Positions 14,651 through 17,341 of a stretch of 17,341 nucleotides of DNA are shown here, piece by piece. Within the stretch, counting starts at the first letter, position 1; each line of letters opens with the position of its first letter. The notes beneath the pieces are model-generated. The model did not search any database. It was not told where the DNA came from and saw nothing but the letters and a program-made list of their open reading frames with translations. The stretch covers positions 1 to 17,341 of the forward strand of contig JAVBPA010000128.1 in assembly GCA_031549925.1 (NCBI GenBank), read 5' to 3'. Source of the stretch: JAVBPA01 sp031549925 (GTDB taxonomy: Bacteria > Bacillota > Clostridia > Oscillospirales > CAG-272). The translations under genes were made by a program, and so were the position numbers.

Positions 14651-16033
14651 CTACTTAAAACAGTATTCTGACTCGAGAAAGCTTGCGATACGAAATAAAT
14701 TCCCTTCATGATTTCTTCTTGCCGCAAAAAAGGAACTGATAGGGAGTTTTTCTTTTGTATATTCCAGCGGAATTGTCATGGAAGGGAAGCCTGTAAATGC
14801 AGGTATACCGGAATTTCCCGCTGTAAAAAATATAACATCTAATTTATTATCAACAAATATACGGTCAAATTTATTTATTATTTCATCACGTGCTGATAAA
14901 GCGGTGATGTATTCCGATTCGCTTAAATCTCCTGTTGTATTATCATTGCAATCAATCAATATATTCTGACCATATTTCAAACATTTTTCCGGATTTTTAT
15001 TATTATATTCGATAATTTCACTTAAATTTTTGGGAACATCATCATTTTTTACCGTATTCAAATACAAATTTATACCGCGTTTAAATTCGCATTTCATAAT
15101 CGGATATACTATACCGCTCAAACGTATATTATGATCGGGAAGTTCTAAACAGTCAGCACCGTAATAAGTGATAATTTTTATTAAGTTTTCCGTGTTTTCA
15201 AGCCATTCAATATTTGTTTCTTCACAAAATAAACGGCATATACCGACACGGAAATCTTTTAGAGCGAACTGGTTTATATTATTCGTTATATAATTACTGT
15301 ATTTATTATGCGTGAGACATTCAAGTATTACCGCCGCATCTGATACGGATCTTGTGATAGGTCCTGCGGTATCAAATGTATGAGATATCGGAATAATCCC
15401 ATTTGTATTAATAAGACCCGCAGTAGGTTTTAATCCGATTACTCCGCAGCTCTGCGAAGGAGATATGATAGATCCGAAAGTTTCAGTTCCGATAGCAGCC
15501 ATACATAAATTAGAACGAACCGCTACGGCAGAACCGGTGCTCGAACCGGAAGGATCAATATTTTTATTTAACGGATTAATAGTTTGACCTCCTCTTGAGC
15601 TATATCCGTTCGGCATATTATCAGACATAAAATTCGCAAATTCCGTCATATTGGTTTTACCTAAAATAACCGCGCCGCTGTTTCTTAATTGTTTCGCAAT
15701 TCCGCTGTCATAACCGCAGGTATTATTTGATAAAGCCATTGAACCTGCGCTGGTTTTCATTTTGTCTCCCGTACTGATATTGTCTTTTATAAGAATGGGT
15801 ATTCCGTGAAGTTCTCCTAAATCATTTCCTCTCATACGAAGCATATCCGAATCCTGTGCGATTTTCATTGCGTCGGGATTTATTTCAATTACCGAATTTA
15901 ACCCGTCTCTGCATTTATCGATATGTTGTATACGTTTTAAATAATAACCGGTGAGTTCAAGTGAACTTATTTTTCTTTCACGCATTTTATTTTGCAAATC
16001 ATATATGCTTATATTAAATATATTATCCTGCAT
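14651..16033 (-). CDS. amidase signature family amidohydrolase (GatA-like)
   Basis: This 460-residue enzyme belongs to the amidase signature family, which hydrolyses amide bonds through a Ser-cisSer-Lys triad. The triad can be placed: Lys83 in ILIKDN, cis-Ser164 in PSGSSTGSA and nucleophile Ser188 in GTETFGSI, with the 24-residue Ser-Ser spacing known for the family, then CGVIGLKPT. Small departures from consensus are SGSSTGSA for GGSSGGSA and FGSIISPS for GGSIRxPA. No gatB or gatC is adjacent, so it is unlikely to be the tRNA-amidating GatA and is better called a stand-alone amidase of unknown substrate. No signal peptide is present. GAGG lies about 8 bases upstream of the ATG. It is divergent from the collagen-like gene. 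Confidence 0.88.
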   Translation of the reverse strand: MQDNIFNISIYDLQNKMRERKISSLELTGYYLKRIQHIDKCRDGLNSVIEINPDAMKIAQDSDMLRMRGNDLGELHGIPILIKDNISTGDKMKTSAGSMALSNNTCGYDSGIAKQLRNSGAVILGKTNMTEFANFMSDNMPNGYSSRGGQTINPLNKNIDPSGSSTGSAVAVRSNLCMAAIGTETFGSIISPSQSCGVIGLKPTAGLINTNGIIPISHTFDTAGPITRSVSDAAVILECLTHNKYSNYITNNINQFALKDFRVGICRLFCEETNIEWLENTENLIKIITYYGADCLELPDHNIRLSGIVYPIMKCEFKRGINLYLNTVKNDDVPKNLSEIIEYNNKNPEKCLKYGQNILIDCNDNTTGDLSESEYITALSARDEIINKFDRIFVDNKLDVIFFTAGNSGIPAFTGFPSMTIPLEYTKEKLPISSFFAARRNHEGNLFRIASFLESEYCFK

Positions 16034-16142
16034 TTTATAACCTCGGTTTTTATATTCGGTTTATATTATTAAACTGTTTTTATTTTTTATTTATAAGTTA
16101 TAAAAAACATTTTTCCGGTTTGGTGAAAATTTATAAAAAAGA

Positions 16143-16170
16143 ACATTTTCAATTTATATAGCATATTATA
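16143..16170 (+). promoter_or_regulatory. candidate sigma-K-like promoter of the collagen-like gene
   Basis: AC at 16143-16144 is followed after 17 bases by CATATTATA (16162-16170), which fits the sigma-K pattern AC-(16-17)-CATAnnnTA known from Bacillus mother-cell promoters. Transcription would begin about 16177, some 25 bases before the ATG. The -10 box lies inside a palindrome GCATAT-T-ATATGC (16161-16173), overlapped by a second small one (ATGC-GTA-GCAT, 16170-16180), so an operator is also possible. No good sigma-A promoter was found here. The match is short and the DNA is AT-rich. Confidence 0.45.
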
Positions 16171-16201
16171 TGCGTAGCATAACTTTGAAAGGATACATAA
16201 A

Positions 16202-17122
16202 ATGCATCAACATAACTCGAATAATAATATATACAAAAAATTAAATAAAAATTGTAATAATTGCAATAATAATTGCAATCCTTGTTCCGTTTGTCCGGAA
16301 GGGCCCCAGGGTCCCGAAGGACCTCAAGGCGCACAGGGTCCTCAAGGACCGCAGGGAATACAAGGACCTCAAGGTATACAGGGCTTACCTGGCTCACAAG
16401 GTATTCCGGGTCCGGAAGGACCGCAGGGACCGGAAGGAGCACAAGGTCCCATGGGACCGCAGGGAATACAGGGACCTCAAGGACCGGTAGGTGAACAGGG
16501 AGCAACCGGAGCAACAGGCCCGCAGGGACCGGCAGGAGCAACCGGAGCAACAGGTGCAACAGGAGCAACCGGAGCAACAGGCCCGCAGGGACCGGCTGGT
16601 TTAACAGGTCCGCAAGGTCCGGCAGGCCCGCAAGGTCCGATTGGCCCGGAGCAACCTTTCGGAGGCATATCTACTGTCGGAGGTTCTACCCATGCATTAA
16701 CTTCTTCGGCTCAAACAATATGTTATGATTCATTGCTTGCTTCAAATGGAGTAACGCCTAATATAAATCCCTGCCGCCTTACAATATTGACAAGCGGTGT
16801 ATATGAAGTCAGTTATACATGGATTTTGACTTCTTCAGTAAATTCTACTGTAACCGTAAGAATCAGAAACAATGGAAGCAATATAGTGACTTCATCATAC
16901 ACAATGGTAGCAAATGTACAGCAAACGATATACAGTACAGTATTTTTATCATTGAGCGCAGGTGATATTCTTGATATAACAGCTTCTTCATCCCCTAATA
17001 CGACCATTACTTCACCTACCGGATTATCATCGGTATTTATAGCTAAACGCCTTGGTACCGCAACCGCTTTAGCCGTTTCGGGAAGACTTGAAGAACCTTT
17101 GATAAGTTGTATTACTGTATAA
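16202..17122 (+). CDS. collagen-like Gly-X-Y repeat protein, probable spore-surface (exosporium, BclA-like) protein
   Basis: This 306-residue protein has three parts. The head (1-33) is rich in Asn and holds five Cys at 18, 21, 25, 28 and 31; it has no signal peptide. Residues 34-150 are 39 unbroken Gly-X-Y triplets, first Pro/Gln-rich (GPQ, GPE, GIQ), later Thr-rich (GAT repeated), which should form a collagen triple helix; Thr in GAT triplets could be glycosylated as in BclA. The tail (about 151-306) is a Ser/Thr/Val-rich beta domain resembling the C-terminal trimerising domain of BclA-like proteins (GVYEVSYTW, TVRIRNNG, LSAGDILDI). AAAGGA lies 8 bases before the ATG, behind a sigma-K-like promoter. 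A surface role on spores is inferred; the BclA N-terminal targeting motif is not seen. A cell-surface filament protein is the alternative. Confidence 0.85.
   Translation: MHQHNSNNNIYKKLNKNCNNCNNNCNPCSVCPEGPQGPEGPQGAQGPQGPQGIQGPQGIQGLPGSQGIPGPEGPQGPEGAQGPMGPQGIQGPQGPVGEQGATGATGPQGPAGATGATGATGATGATGPQGPAGLTGPQGPAGPQGPIGPEQPFGGISTVGGSTHALTSSAQTICYDSLLASNGVTPNINPCRLTILTSGVYEVSYTWILTSSVNSTVTVRIRNNGSNIVTSSYTMVANVQQTIYSTVFLSLSAGDILDITASSSPNTTITSPTGLSSVFIAKRLGTATALAVSGRLEEPLISCITV
16301..16651 (+). repeat. Gly-X-Y coding tract, 39 triplets
   Basis: This 351-bp tract encodes the uninterrupted collagen-like triplets. It is visibly more GC-rich than flanking DNA because of Gly and Pro codons. Codon choice varies between neighbouring triplets in the first half, while the second half (from about 16499) holds near-identical units built on GGAGCAACCGGAGCAACAGG. 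Confidence 0.9.
16499..16596 (+). repeat. 35-bp exact direct repeat within the collagen tract
   Basis: A 35-bp segment at 16499-16533 is repeated exactly at 16562-16596, offset by 63 bp (21 codons, in frame). Its first 20 bp also occur at 16535-16554. The repeats could mediate in-frame gain or loss of GAT triplets by slippage or recombination. Confidence 0.85.
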
Positions 17123-17158
17123 TATATATTTTTAAAAGATTGTAAAAAGTTTAAAAGA

Positions 17159-17198
17159 GTGTTTCCGCAGATGCAAATTCTGTGAAAACACCTTTTTT
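17159..17198. terminator. bidirectional terminator between the collagen-like gene and the IS30 transposase
   Basis: A 12-bp stem pairs 17159-17170 (GTGTTTCCGCAG) with 17180-17191 (CTGTGAAAACAC), with one mismatch and one G-U pair and a 9-base loop. A run of six T follows on the plus strand, and the minus strand also runs into T-rich sequence. It lies 36 bases after the collagen stop. It might belong to the end of the insertion sequence rather than to the collagen gene. Confidence 0.75.
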
Positions 17199-17211
17199 AT
17201 ATGATGAATTG

Positions 17212-17341
17212 TCAAGTCAAAAGCGCCACTTCGTGTAAAAAGATTTGGATAGGTGATTTCCAGCCGAGACATTTTCTGGGTCTGGAATTTATAAGAAAAA
17301 GATTACGAATTAAATCATCCTGAGAAACAAGCGATAAATCG
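17212..17341 (-). CDS. IS30-family transposase, C-terminal fragment (cut by window edge)
   Basis: Reading the minus strand from the right edge gives an open frame of 42 codons ending in TGA at 17212-17214. It includes the segment NSRPRKCLGWKSPIQIF, which matches the C-terminal signature of IS30-family transposases (NxRPRKxLGxKTPxEVF), just past the last catalytic Glu of the DDE domain. The gene continues beyond 17341, so its completeness cannot be judged. The sequence TTGACTTGACAATTC around the stop is where the end of such an element usually lies, but with only one end in view I cannot define the terminal inverted repeat or target duplication. Confidence 0.75.
   Translation of the reverse strand, partial: DLSLVSQDDLIRNLFLINSRPRKCLGWKSPIQIFLHEVALLT

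Noticed and set aside
16149..16668. Open frames on the minus strand over the collagen tract, with Pro- and Gly-rich or Leu/Pro-rich translations
   Set aside because: They are antisense shadows of the Gly-X-Y repeat, which keeps opposite frames open because of its composition. There is no ribosome binding site or promoter, and the plus-strand gene is clear.

Overview
The window looks like a chromosomal segment of a low-GC, spore-forming (or spore-lineage) Firmicute, most likely a gut-type Clostridia. The reasons are AT-rich intergenic DNA, Shine-Dalgarno sites of the GGAGG type, sigma-A promoters close to consensus, the tig-clpP-clpX order, the lepB-rbgA-rnhB-yraN order, a DUF1540 protein, and a collagen-like protein that resembles spore-surface (exosporium) proteins. 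I cannot name a species.

Layout. (1) 26-3556, minus strand: tig, clpP and clpX behind a good sigma-A promoter (3528-3556), ending in a strong hairpin at 26-61. Trigger factor folds nascent chains, and ClpXP unfolds and degrades proteins. (2) 3647-4694: a metallophosphoesterase (minus) and a small Cys-rich DUF1540 protein (plus), divergent from each other. (3) 4711-11053, minus strand: a compact seven-gene run, apgM-like, lepB, rbgA, rnhB, yraN, M19 dipeptidase, thrC, behind an extended -10 promoter (11025-11053). It mixes secretion, ribosome assembly and RNA/DNA maintenance genes with threonine synthesis. The apgM-like enzyme may be the homoserine kinase that supplies ThrC. (4) 11098-14630: a secreted, membrane-anchored CBM9-like protein (minus) diverges from a MacB-type ABC transporter operon (permease plus ATPase, plus strand). 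The shared 225-bp intergenic region has a perfect sigma-A promoter for the CBM9 gene, three spaced copies of an 11-12 bp repeat, and a lone perfect -10 box for the transporter. (5) 14651-17198: an amidase-signature enzyme (minus) diverges from a collagen-like protein (plus) with 39 unbroken Gly-X-Y triplets, a Cys/Asn-rich head and a beta-rich tail. A sigma-K-like promoter precedes the collagen-like gene. (6) 17212-17341, minus strand: the C-terminal end of an IS30-family transposase runs off the right edge, convergent with the collagen gene across a bidirectional hairpin.

No rRNA, tRNA, CRISPR array or riboswitch was recognised, and no gene-free stretch exceeds 300 bases. The most interesting points are the apgM/thrC pairing, the predicted sporulation-controlled collagen-like protein, and the divergent CBM9/ABC-transporter control region. 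None of these is proven to be a new system by sequence reading alone.
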